Assembly (NCBI RefSeq): GCF_006496635.1
Contig: NZ_CP022958.1
Coordinates: forward strand, 1,922,001-1,986,000
DNA length: 64,000 bases
Source: Azoarcus sp. DD4
GTDB taxonomy: Bacteria; Pseudomonadota; Gammaproteobacteria; Burkholderiales; Rhodocyclaceae
Direction: 5' to 3'
Position numbers and translations under genes: made by a program. Numbering within the stretch: the stretch's first letter is position 1; each line of letters starts with the position of its first letter. Below the pieces are notes generated by a model. That model searched no databases. It was not told where the DNA came from and saw nothing but the letters and a program-made list of their open reading frames with translations. Positions 34,913 to 42,945 of this stretch are shown piece after piece.

Positions 34913-35494
34913 CTAGCGGATGCGTCCGGCCAGCGCGCGCGCCTTGGCCAGCCAGGCTTCGCGGCGCTGCGGCGCGGCACCTTTCACCGGGCCCAGCAGC
35001 AGGGTCCGCACTGGCCGGATGCCGCAGAATTCCAGTGTGGTCTTGCGCATCTGGTGCACCGCCGGCATGCGGTATATCCAGCGGAAATACCAGGGCGGGG
35101 TATCCATGCTCACCACGAGGTCGGCACTGCGGCCCTTCAGCAACGGTTCCGGAAACAGCGCCCCCGTCCGGTACTGGAAGGCGAAACCGGGCAGGAAAAC
35201 GCGGTCCAGCATGCCTTTGAGTACCGCCGGCACGCTGCCCCACCACACCGGGAAGACGAAGGCGATGTGTTCGGCCCACCGGATGGCGGCCTGCACTTTC
35301 ACCAGATCGGCTTCGAGCGCCTGGATGCGGTTGTAGCCCTCGTGCAGACTGGGATCGAAATCGAGTTCGCCCAGGCGCAGCAGCGTGACCTCGTGCCCCG
35401 CCGCTTGAGCGGCTTCGGCATAGGCATCGGTGAGCGCGCCGCACAGGCTTTCGTGCGAGGGATGCCCGAGTATCACCAGGATGCGTTTGCCCAT
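34913..35494 (-). CDS. NAD(P)H:quinone oxidoreductase-like flavodoxin-fold protein
   Basis: This 193-aa protein belongs to the KefF/MdaB/NQO1-like flavodoxin-fold family, which reduces quinones with NAD(P)H and FMN or FAD. The N-terminal ILVILGHPSHESLCGAL and the central HIAFVFPVWWGSVPAVLKGMLD are the flavin-binding and hallmark motifs. KefC is not nearby, so a KefF role is not supported. It lies 58 bp downstream of the MerR regulator on the same strand, suggesting control by that protein. Confidence 0.87.
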   Translation of the reverse strand: MGKRILVILGHPSHESLCGALTDAYAEAAQAAGHEVTLLRLGELDFDPSLHEGYNRIQALEADLVKVQAAIRWAEHIAFVFPVWWGSVPAVLKGMLDRVFLPGFAFQYRTGALFPEPLLKGRSADLVVSMDTPPWYFRWIYRMPAVHQMRKTTLEFCGIRPVRTLLLGPVKGAAPQRREAWLAKARALAGRIR

Positions 35495-35552
35495 CGTCTT
35501 CGCTCCATGCTGGAAAGGGCGAACAGGCTAGAGCTTGCCCTTGGGGGCAGAG

Positions 35553-35966
35553 TCAAGCGGGGGCGTCTTCCGGCAGTGCGGCGCGGGCCGCTTCGCAGTG
35601 TGACGCGGCGACGGTCGCAGTGCTGGCGAGGCAGGCGCGGATTTCCGCATGTACTGCGTCGAGTCGCAGGTCGAGCGCGCGCAGGCGTTCGATTTCGGCC
35701 GTGATCGCGGCGCGCCTGGCTTCGATCAGCCGGCACAGCACTGGCCAGTCCGGTTCGCCGCCGCCGGCGACCAGCGGCTGCAACTCGGCCAGGCGAAAGC
35801 CCAGCGCCTGCGCCTGACGGATGAGCTCGACCTGCGCTACATCCAGTTCCGAATACACCCGGTAGCTGCCGCTGCGCCCCACCGTGCCGAGCAGGCCGAG
35901 GGCCTCGTAGTGGCGGATCGCCTTGGGCGAGGCGCCGGTCCGTCGGGCGATTTCTCCGATATACAT
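35553..35966 (-). CDS. MerR-family transcriptional regulator
   Basis: This 137-aa regulator has an N-terminal winged helix-turn-helix (YIGEIARRTGASPKAIRHYEALGLL, given here only as positions 2-26) and a C-terminal coiled coil. Two Cys lie in the coiled-coil part (near residues 110 and 122), plus one near 82; they are not in the MerR/ZntR metal-site arrangement. The effector is unknown. The likely target is the adjacent quinone oxidoreductase gene. The ATG at 35966 begins the canonical fold; a 12-residue upstream extension is improbable. Confidence 0.88.
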   Translation of the reverse strand: MYIGEIARRTGASPKAIRHYEALGLLGTVGRSGSYRVYSELDVAQVELIRQAQALGFRLAELQPLVAGGGEPDWPVLCRLIEARRAAITAEIERLRALDLRLDAVHAEIRACLASTATVAASHCEAARAALPEDAPA

Positions 35967-36060
35967 CTGCAATCCTCTTGCGCGGCGCCTGCTGCGCCGC
36001 AAGGTGGCGCCGATCGCTTAGAATCGCGCCTTCCGATTTGTCCGCATTCCGAGTCCCACG

Positions 36061-37461
36061 ATGGCCGCCAACCAAGTCCGTACCCGTTTCGCGCCCAGCC
36101 CCACCGGCTACCTCCACATCGGCGGTGCCCGCACGGCGCTGTTCTCCTGGGCCTATGCCCGCCGCCACGGCGGCAGCTTCATCCTGCGCATCGAGGATAC
36201 CGACGTCGCCCGCTCCACCCCGGAAGCGGTGCAGGCCATCCTGGACGGCATGAAGTGGCTGGGCCTGGAGCACGACGAGGGCCCGTTCTACCAGATGCAG
36301 CGCATGGATCGCTACAAGGAAGTGATCCGGCAGATGCTCGCCGCCGGCACCGCCTACCACTGCTACACGTCGAAGGAAGAACTCGACGCGCTGCGCGCCG
36401 AGCAGGAAGCGAGGAAGGAGAAGCCGCGCTACGACGGCCGCTGGCGCCCCGAAGCCGGCAAGACGCTGCCGACGCCGCCGGCCGGCGTGCAGCCGGTGGT
36501 GCGCTTCAAGAACCCGACCACCGGCGTGGTGGCCTGGGACGACCTTGTGAAGGGCCGCATCGAGATCGCCAACACGGAACTCGACGACTTCATCATCGCC
36601 CGCGCCGACGGTACGCCGACCTACAACTTCTGCGTGGTGGTGGACGACTGGGACATGGGCATCACCCAGGTCATCCGCGGCGACGATCATGTGAACAACA
36701 CCCCGCGCCAGATCAACGTGCTGCAGGCGCTCGGCGCCACCGTGCCGCAGTACGCCCACCTGTCGATGATCCTCGGCGACGACGGCACCAAGCTCTCCAA
36801 GCGCCACGGCGCGGTGAGCGTGATGCAGTACGACGACGAGGGCTATCTGCCGGAAGCGGTCATCAACTATCTCGCGCGCCTCGGCTGGAGCCACGGCGAC
36901 GACGAGATATTCAGCCGTCAGCAATTCGTCGAGTGGTTCGACCTCGACCACATCACGCCCTCGGCCGCGCAGTTCAACACCGAGAAGCTCAACTGGCTGA
37001 ACGCCCACTACATCAAGCAGGCCGACAACGCCTACCTGGCGGCCGAAGTCGCCAGCCGGCTTGCCCGCCGCGGCGTGAATCCGGAGGCCGGCCCGGCGCT
37101 GGAAGCGGTGGTGGCGCTGTACAAGGACCGCGCCGGCAATCTCAACGAGCTGGCCGATGCGGCCGAACTCTTCTGCGTCGAAGTGCATGCCGCGCCCGAG
37201 GTGATCGGCCAGCACCTCACCGAAACCGCGCGCGCCGCGCTCGCCAGCCTGCGCGCCCGCTTCGAGGCGGCAAACTGGGACAAGGCGGCGATCAACCAGG
37301 CGATCAAGGACACCATGGCCGAGCACGGCCTCAAGATGCCGCAGGTGGCGATTCCGCTGCGGGTGGCGCTGCTCGGCGTGCCGCAGACGCCGTCCATCGA
37401 CGCGGTGGTCGAAGTGCTGGGCCGCGAGCGCGTGCTGTCGCGCCTGGCGCACCACCTCTGA
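36061..37461 (+). CDS. gltX: glutamyl-tRNA synthetase
   Basis: GltX charges tRNA-Glu. The 466-aa class I enzyme has the HIGH-type motif in FAPSPTGYLHIGGAR (near 10-22), RIEDTD, and the KMSKS-type motif as KLSKRHG (near 243). Length and the C-terminal helical anticodon-binding domain are normal. It is transcribed alone, divergent from merR and convergent with the bicarbonate-transport genes. Confidence 0.97.
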   Translation: MAANQVRTRFAPSPTGYLHIGGARTALFSWAYARRHGGSFILRIEDTDVARSTPEAVQAILDGMKWLGLEHDEGPFYQMQRMDRYKEVIRQMLAAGTAYHCYTSKEELDALRAEQEARKEKPRYDGRWRPEAGKTLPTPPAGVQPVVRFKNPTTGVVAWDDLVKGRIEIANTELDDFIIARADGTPTYNFCVVVDDWDMGITQVIRGDDHVNNTPRQINVLQALGATVPQYAHLSMILGDDGTKLSKRHGAVSVMQYDDEGYLPEAVINYLARLGWSHGDDEIFSRQQFVEWFDLDHITPSAAQFNTEKLNWLNAHYIKQADNAYLAAEVASRLARRGVNPEAGPALEAVVALYKDRAGNLNELADAAELFCVEVHAAPEVIGQHLTETARAALASLRARFEAANWDKAAINQAIKDTMAEHGLKMPQVAIPLRVALLGVPQTPSIDAVVEVLGRERVLSRLAHHL

Positions 37462-37537
37462 GCCCGTCCGCCGGCCGATCCGGCCGGTGACTCGCGGCGC
37501 CCGTCCCGCCTTGCGCGGGGCCGGCGCCGCGCCGTTT

Positions 37538-37849
37538 TCAGCGCACGAACTTCTGCGGCCGCAGCACGCCGACGTCGGCCACATAGGCCACCATCGCGTA
37601 GTGGCGGAAGTATTTCTCCTCGACGTGGGTGGTGATCGCCAGCGCGGTCGCCGCATCGCACAGGATCTCCATGCGTATGCTGCGGTCGGCGTCCCAGATG
37701 CCCTGGCGGTCGCCGTGGCTGCCGTGGCCGCGCACGTCGCTCACCGTGTAGCCGTGGGCGCCGAGCGTCATCACGTCCTTTTCCAGCGGGCCTTCGAGGG
37801 CCTCTTCGGCGATGATCACCACCAGTTTGCAGGGATGGGTGTTGGGCAT
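37538..37849 (-). CDS. PII-like signalling protein (SbtB/CPII type)
   Basis: This 103-aa protein has the ferredoxin-like PII fold (CKLVVIIAEEALE, then GAHGYTVSDVRGHG, then a final beta segment with AYVADVGVL). It lacks the conserved T-loop Tyr of GlnB/GlnK. Its place 2 bp after an SbtA-like transporter, with GGGAG inside the transporter's 3' end, identifies it as an SbtB- or CPII-type regulator. These proteins bind adenine nucleotides and gate bicarbonate uptake. Nucleotide preference cannot be read from sequence. Confidence 0.82.
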   Translation of the reverse strand: MPNTHPCKLVVIIAEEALEGPLEKDVMTLGAHGYTVSDVRGHGSHGDRQGIWDADRSIRMEILCDAATALAITTHVEEKYFRHYAMVAYVADVGVLRPQKFVR

Positions 37850-37851
37850 GG

Positions 37852-38790
37852 TCAGCTCCCGTGGACAAAGCTCACGATGCGCTCGTAGAGCGGAATCCCG
37901 AGCAGGATGTTGAAGGGGAAGGTGATCACCAGCGCCGCGGTGATCGACAGGCCGGGGTTGGCCTCGGGCACGGCGATCCGCATCGCCGCCGGCGCGGCGA
38001 TGTAGGAGGCGCTCGCCGCCAGCGTCGCCAGCAGCAGCGTACCGCCGGCCGACAGGCCGATGGCGAGGCCGACCACGCTGCCGATGACTGCGGCCACCAC
38101 CGGCATTGCCACCGCGAAACCGACCAGGAAGGCGCCGCTGGTGCGCAGGGCGCCGGCCTGGCCGGCGGCGACCAGGCCCATTTCGAGCAGGAAGAGGCAG
38201 AGCACGCCCTTGAACAGGGTGAAGAAGAAGGGCTCCAGCGGCACCAGGCCCTTGGGCCCGGCCACCCAGCCGATCAGCAGGCCGCCGGCCAGCAGCACCA
38301 TGCTTTTGCCGAGGAAGATCTCGTGCAGCAGCGGCCCCCAGCGCACGCTGCGCAGGTCGCCGCCGAGGCGGGCGAGCAGGATGCCGACCGCGATGCCGGG
38401 CATCTCCAGCAGCACCAGGAAGAGCGGCAGGTAGGCTTCGTAGGGGATGCTGCGCGCGGTGAGGTAATCGACCCCGACCGCGAAGGTGACCACGCTCACC
38501 GAACCGTAATGGCCGGCGATGGCGGCGGCGTTGTAGCGGTCGAGTCGGCCGAGCTTGTGCAGGATGGGGAAGGCCACCAGCGGAATCAGCGCGCCCAGCG
38601 CCAGCACCGCCAGCGCCTGGGGCGCCACCTGCAGCGGGTCCTGTTTGGCCAGTTCCATGCCGCCCTTGAGGCCGATCGCCAGCAGCAGGTAGATCGACAG
38701 GGCCTCGTAGAGCTGGCCCGGCAGCTTGAGGTCGGAACGGGCAAGGCGCGCGGCGAAGCCGAGCAGGAAGAAGAGCGGAATCGCATCCAT
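37852..38790 (-). CDS. sbtA: SbtA-like sodium-dependent bicarbonate transporter
   Basis: This 312-aa membrane protein with about ten predicted helices matches the SbtA family (DUF897), high-affinity Na+/HCO3- symporters. Recognisable segments include LLLAIGLKGGMEL, AAAIAGHYGSVSVVTFAVG and, in the second repeat, ASASYIAAPAAMRIAVPEANPG (given here as about residues 254-275). It is translationally close to the PII-like gene. No carboxysome or RuBisCO gene is in this window, so it may feed anaplerotic carboxylases or an autotrophic pathway elsewhere. The ribosome site is weak. Confidence 0.85.
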   Translation of the reverse strand: MDAIPLFFLLGFAARLARSDLKLPGQLYEALSIYLLLAIGLKGGMELAKQDPLQVAPQALAVLALGALIPLVAFPILHKLGRLDRYNAAAIAGHYGSVSVVTFAVGVDYLTARSIPYEAYLPLFLVLLEMPGIAVGILLARLGGDLRSVRWGPLLHEIFLGKSMVLLAGGLLIGWVAGPKGLVPLEPFFFTLFKGVLCLFLLEMGLVAAGQAGALRTSGAFLVGFAVAMPVVAAVIGSVVGLAIGLSAGGTLLLATLAASASYIAAPAAMRIAVPEANPGLSITAALVITFPFNILLGIPLYERIVSFVHGS

Positions 38791-38841
38791 ATCGTTGGTC
38801 TTGTCAGGAGGAAAAGTGCCGTGGCCGCGGGCTGAGCGCGC

Positions 38842-40752
38842 TCATTCCTCGGTGCGCGGCATGCGCACCGGACGGAGCAGGAAACGGGCGGGATCGACGG
38901 CCTCCACCAGATCGCGTTCGACCGGCAAAGGTTCCCCGTCGAGCCGGCTGGCCAGCGTCTCGGCCGCCAGCGCCGCCCACACCAGGCCGCGCGCGCCGAA
39001 GCCGGAGAGTGCGTACAGCCCCGGCTGGCGGGGGATGTCGTCGAGCTTGCAGGGTTTGTCGAGATGGTCAATCGCCGGCACCGCACCGACCAGCGGCAGG
39101 CGGTCGGGCGAGGCCGGGCGGAAGCCGACACGGCCGGCGAGCCGGGCCGCATCCAACCCGGCGGTATAGCCGGGCAGCATGGCTTCGAGCTTGTCCAGGT
39201 TCTCGCGGTGGTCGCCCTCGCGCAGCGTGCCGTCGTCGTCATCGACGTCGAAGGTGGCGCCGGCGCAGCGCAGGCCATCGACCGCCGGGCTGACGTAGCC
39301 CATGCGGCACATCACCACCCTGGGCGGGCTGCCGGCGTCGGCGGGCAGCAGGCTGACCTGGCCGCGCGCGCTCACCACCGGCAGTGCCGCGGCGAGCGGG
39401 AAGCCGGCGATGCCGGTGCCGGCGGCGAGGATGGCGACCGGCGCCGCAGCGACGACCGCGCCGTGCTCATCGACGGCCTGCCAGAGATCGTCCGCGCGCG
39501 CCAGCCGCACCCGGGCATTCCAGTGCGTGCGGATGCGCTCGCCGCCGGCGGCGAGGTTGGCCGCGCACAGGCTGGGCGGCTGCACCCAGCCGCTGTCGCC
39601 GAACCACCAGCCGCCGAGCGGCACCGGCCAGCCGCCAAGCTCGCCGGCTTGCGCGGCGGTGACGAAACGCAGATGGTGAGCGGGCAGTTGCAGGCGCTCG
39701 ACCACCGCCCGCATCTTCGCCTCCTGCGCAGCGTCGCGGGCGAGATGCAGCACGCCGCAGGGCTCGGCGCGGACTGCGAAGCCGCGTGCCTGCAGGCGCC
39801 GGATGTGGCGCCAGCCGTAGAGGCTGCCGGCGCGGGTCAGCCGGCCCATGCGGTTGTCGTCGAGGCTGGGGAGCGGGCGCAGCACGCCGGCGTGATTGCC
39901 GGAGGCGCCCCGGCCGGGGCCGTCGGCGGCGTCGATCACATCCACCGTCCAGCCGCGCGCGGCGAGACGTTCGGCGACTGACGTGCCGGCGACACCGGCG
40001 CCGATCACCAGCGCCTGGCGCGCCGATGCGGCGTCGGTCGCCACCGCCGGCTCGCGGCCGAGGTAGCGGCCGCGCAGCATCTGCCGCTTGCCGCCGAAGC
40101 CGGGCGCCTTCTCGACCTCGAAGCCGGCGCGGCGCAGCCCTTCGCGCACCTCGCCGGCCACCGACCAGGTGGCCAGGGTGGCGCCGGGTGCGGCCAGCCG
40201 GGCGAGCAGGTGGAAGATGCGCGCCGACCACAGCTCCGGGTTCTTAGCCGGCGAGAAGCCGTCGAGCAGGAAGGCGTCGGCGCGTGCGTCGAGCTGGGCG
40301 AGGCCGTCGCGCGCATCGCCTAACCACAGCGTCAGGCAGACCCGCCCATCGTCCAGGTGCAGGCGATGCACGCCGGGCGCGAGGCAGGGCCACTGCGCCT
40401 GCAGTTCGGCGGCAAGCGGGGCAAATTCCGGCCAGCGCGCATGCAGGCGGACGAGATCGTCCACGCGGAAGGGGTGGAGTTCGCAGGACACGAAGTGCAG
40501 GCGTGCGCTGCGCTGCGGATCGGCGCGCCAGGCGGCCCAGGTGGCGAGGAAGTTGAGGCCGAGGCCGAAACCGGTCTCGACGATGACGAAGCGTTCGCGT
40601 CCACGCCAGCGCGCCGGCAGGCCATTGCCGGCGAGAAAGACGTGGTGGGCCTGGCCGAGACCGCCATCGCTCGAGTGGTAAACGTCGTCGTAGGTGGCGG
40701 AAAACGGGGTGCCGTCGTCGGCAAAGCTGAGGCTGGCTGGGGTGATGGGCAT
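38842..40752 (-). CDS. mnmC: bifunctional tRNA 5-methylaminomethyl-2-thiouridine enzyme MnmC
   Basis: MnmC completes the mnm5s2U34 modification: its FAD domain demodifies cmnm5 to nm5, and its methyltransferase domain makes mnm5. The 636-aa product has the N-terminal methyltransferase (about 1-235; IVETGFGLGLNF and DGFSPAKNPELW) and the C-terminal FAD oxidoreductase (about 255-630; VIGAGVAGTSVAERL, GRGASGNHAG). MPITP at 40752 resembles family starts; ATGs 6 and 63 bases upstream are alternatives. No clear ribosome site is seen. Confidence 0.92.
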   Translation of the reverse strand: MPITPASLSFADDGTPFSATYDDVYHSSDGGLGQAHHVFLAGNGLPARWRGRERFVIVETGFGLGLNFLATWAAWRADPQRSARLHFVSCELHPFRVDDLVRLHARWPEFAPLAAELQAQWPCLAPGVHRLHLDDGRVCLTLWLGDARDGLAQLDARADAFLLDGFSPAKNPELWSARIFHLLARLAAPGATLATWSVAGEVREGLRRAGFEVEKAPGFGGKRQMLRGRYLGREPAVATDAASARQALVIGAGVAGTSVAERLAARGWTVDVIDAADGPGRGASGNHAGVLRPLPSLDDNRMGRLTRAGSLYGWRHIRRLQARGFAVRAEPCGVLHLARDAAQEAKMRAVVERLQLPAHHLRFVTAAQAGELGGWPVPLGGWWFGDSGWVQPPSLCAANLAAGGERIRTHWNARVRLARADDLWQAVDEHGAVVAAAPVAILAAGTGIAGFPLAAALPVVSARGQVSLLPADAGSPPRVVMCRMGYVSPAVDGLRCAGATFDVDDDDGTLREGDHRENLDKLEAMLPGYTAGLDAARLAGRVGFRPASPDRLPLVGAVPAIDHLDKPCKLDDIPRQPGLYALSGFGARGLVWAALAAETLASRLDGEPLPVERDLVEAVDPARFLLRPVRMPRTEE

Positions 40753-40827
40753 GGCGGGCGCCATGGTAACGCGCCCGCCGCGCCACAGGTAGCGGGCGGC
40801 CCTGCCGTCCGCCATGGTGGTGCCCGC

Positions 40828-42825
40828 CTAGTTGCAGCTCGCGACTTTCTGGATGCGATCGAGCGGCGTCGGTGCGGCCGGCGCGCGTACCGCGAACCAG
40901 GCGGCCAGCGCGTCGAGGTCCACGTCGCCGCCGAGCTGGTCGGTGCCGAGGTTGAACACGCTGAAGTTGTCGCCGCCGGTGGCGAGGAAAGAGTTCATCG
41001 TCACCCGGTAGGGGGCCGCCTTGTCGATCGGGGTGCCATTGAGCATGACCGAGCCGTCGCACAGGTAGTTACCGCCCAGCGGGCTGACGCCGGGGGTGAA
41101 GGTGTGCTTGTAGCTGAACCCTTCCGATACCTGCAGGATGCGGCCGCTGGCCGACTGGCCCACCGCCCACTGCTGGTTGAGCAGGTCGTGGATCTGCTGG
41201 CCGCTCAAGGTCTTCACCACCAGGCTGTTGCCGAAGGGTTGCACGGTGAAGGCCTCGCCGTAGGTCACCTGGCCGTCGCCTTCGCCGGCGCTGCTGCCGG
41301 CGTAGGTGAAGTCGGCGCGGATGCCGCCCGGGTTCATGAAGGCCACGACCGCGCCGCCCTTGTCCGCCGGCGCGGTCGCCAGCAACTGGCCGTCGGCGAT
41401 CACGTCGCCCAGCACCGATTCGCCGGCGGCGTTGGCGCTGCGGCTGAGCGTGGCGGTGATGCTGCCGATCACCCGGTTGGCGATCGGGCCGCTGAGCGCG
41501 TTGTAGTTGGCGACGATGCCGGCGATGGCGGCGTCCGGCACGATGGGTTCGGCGGCGCCGAGCGCGTTGTTGCGATCGACTACGAGGTTCGTGGCGCGGG
41601 CGGCGATGACGTCGCGGCGCCGGGTGTCCAGCACCAGGTCGATGCGGGTGAGGAGCCGGCCGTAGGAGCCGGCGCTGGTCACCGGGATGCTGCGGCCGTT
41701 GCGATTGGGCAGCGTGCAGTTGTAGGCGGCGTGGGTGTGGCCGGAGACGACCAGGTCCACCGCGTCGTCCAGCCGCTGGACGATGTCGGCGATGGGGCCG
41801 GAAATGCCGTTGCAGCCGTTGATGCCGCCGCTGGCGTAGCCGCCCTCGTGCACCAGCACTACGACCGCGTTCACGCCATCGTCCTTGAGCTTGCCGATGA
41901 GCGCATTGACCGTGTCGGCCTCGTCGCCGAACTGCAGCCCGACGATGCCGCCGGGCGTGACGATGGACGGCGTGCCTTTCAGCGTCATGCCGATGAAGGC
42001 GACGCGGATGCCTTTGTATTCTTTGATACCGTAGGCCGGGAAGACAGTCTTGCCGGTGGTGCCGTCGGTGACGTTGGCGGCGAGGAAGTCGAAGGCAGCG
42101 CCCTCGAAGGGGTAGGGCGTGCCGACCGCGTTGCCCTGGCAGGAATTGGCGTCGGTCGGGTGGCAGCCGCCGGCCTTCATGCGCAGCAACTCGTCCTTGC
42201 CCTCGTCGAACTCGTGGTTGCCGACCGCATTGAAGTCGAGCCCGAGCCGGTTCATGGTTTCGATGGCGGGCTCGTCGTGGAACAGCGCCGAATTGAGCGG
42301 ACTGGCGCCGATCAGGTCGCCGGCCGATACCACCACGCTGTTGGGGGCGGAAGCGCGCAGCTGCTTCACCAGGCCGGCGAGGTAATCGACGCCGCCGGCA
42401 CGCACGCCGGAGAAGCCGTCGGCGCTGCTCGACAGCGTGAGGGCGGCGCCGTCGATGTTGCCGTGGAAGTCGTTGAAGGCGATGACGCGCAGCTTGAGCG
42501 TCTTGCCGACGTTGGAGCGCGCTGCCGCGCTCATCAGTTCGCCGTACTCGCGTTCGCTGACGAGGCCCTTGCTGCGCCAGTCGCGGGCGAGCGCGCCGAA
42601 ACCACTGACGAATTCGCCATGGTTGCCGTAGTTGGCGCCTTCGGCATCGGTGTCGACGATGAGGTCGTTGAAGCAGTTCTCGCCGACGGCGCGGTTGTCC
42701 ACCTGGGTGAGCACGCGGCCGGCGGCCTCGCCGAAGCCGACCTTGCCGCCGCATTCGGCGGCGAAGAGCGGCTGCGTACAGGCAAGGCCGACCAGCAGGG
42801 CGAGGGTCTTGATCTGGAAATGCAT
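40828..42825 (-). CDS. secreted 5'-nucleotidase/metallophosphatase
   Basis: This 665-aa protein of the UshA/5'-nucleotidase family hydrolyses nucleotides in the periplasm or outside the cell. A signal peptide ends near residue 22 (LFAA-EC). The two-metal phosphatase domain shows VIAFNDFHGNI, SAGDLIGASPL, VGNHEFDEG and VVSGHTHAAYNC. The C-terminal substrate domain (about 430-640) includes MNPGGIRADF and PFGNSLVV. An unusual segment of about 100 residues precedes the catalytic domain. Several Cys in the mature protein suggest disulfides. It lies downstream of the ExeM-type nuclease on the same strand, so DNA breakdown and nucleotide dephosphorylation may be linked. Confidence 0.9.
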   Translation of the reverse strand: MHFQIKTLALLVGLACTQPLFAAECGGKVGFGEAAGRVLTQVDNRAVGENCFNDLIVDTDAEGANYGNHGEFVSGFGALARDWRSKGLVSEREYGELMSAAARSNVGKTLKLRVIAFNDFHGNIDGAALTLSSSADGFSGVRAGGVDYLAGLVKQLRASAPNSVVVSAGDLIGASPLNSALFHDEPAIETMNRLGLDFNAVGNHEFDEGKDELLRMKAGGCHPTDANSCQGNAVGTPYPFEGAAFDFLAANVTDGTTGKTVFPAYGIKEYKGIRVAFIGMTLKGTPSIVTPGGIVGLQFGDEADTVNALIGKLKDDGVNAVVVLVHEGGYASGGINGCNGISGPIADIVQRLDDAVDLVVSGHTHAAYNCTLPNRNGRSIPVTSAGSYGRLLTRIDLVLDTRRRDVIAARATNLVVDRNNALGAAEPIVPDAAIAGIVANYNALSGPIANRVIGSITATLSRSANAAGESVLGDVIADGQLLATAPADKGGAVVAFMNPGGIRADFTYAGSSAGEGDGQVTYGEAFTVQPFGNSLVVKTLSGQQIHDLLNQQWAVGQSASGRILQVSEGFSYKHTFTPGVSPLGGNYLCDGSVMLNGTPIDKAAPYRVTMNSFLATGGDNFSVFNLGTDQLGGDVDLDALAAWFAVRAPAAPTPLDRIQKVASCN

Positions 42826-42945
42826 GGAAAATCTCCGGGGGCGGGGAGCCATCACCCTGCCAGTTGCATTTTGCATTGCGGTGACGCTGCCGCGGCAGCC
42901 GCGTGAAGCGGGCTGCCACAGCGTGACATCGGTCACCGTCGGTGC

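Noticed and set aside
34913..35494. KefF ancillary protein of a Kef potassium channel
   Set aside because: The fold fits, but no kefC/kefB lies nearby and the MerR neighbour suggests a stand-alone quinone reductase.
42826..42945. Pho box or terminator between the nuclease and nucleotidase genes
   Set aside because: A TGCAT direct repeat and a GGCAGCC/GGCTGCC dyad are present, but neither the Pho-box spacing nor a T-tract is.
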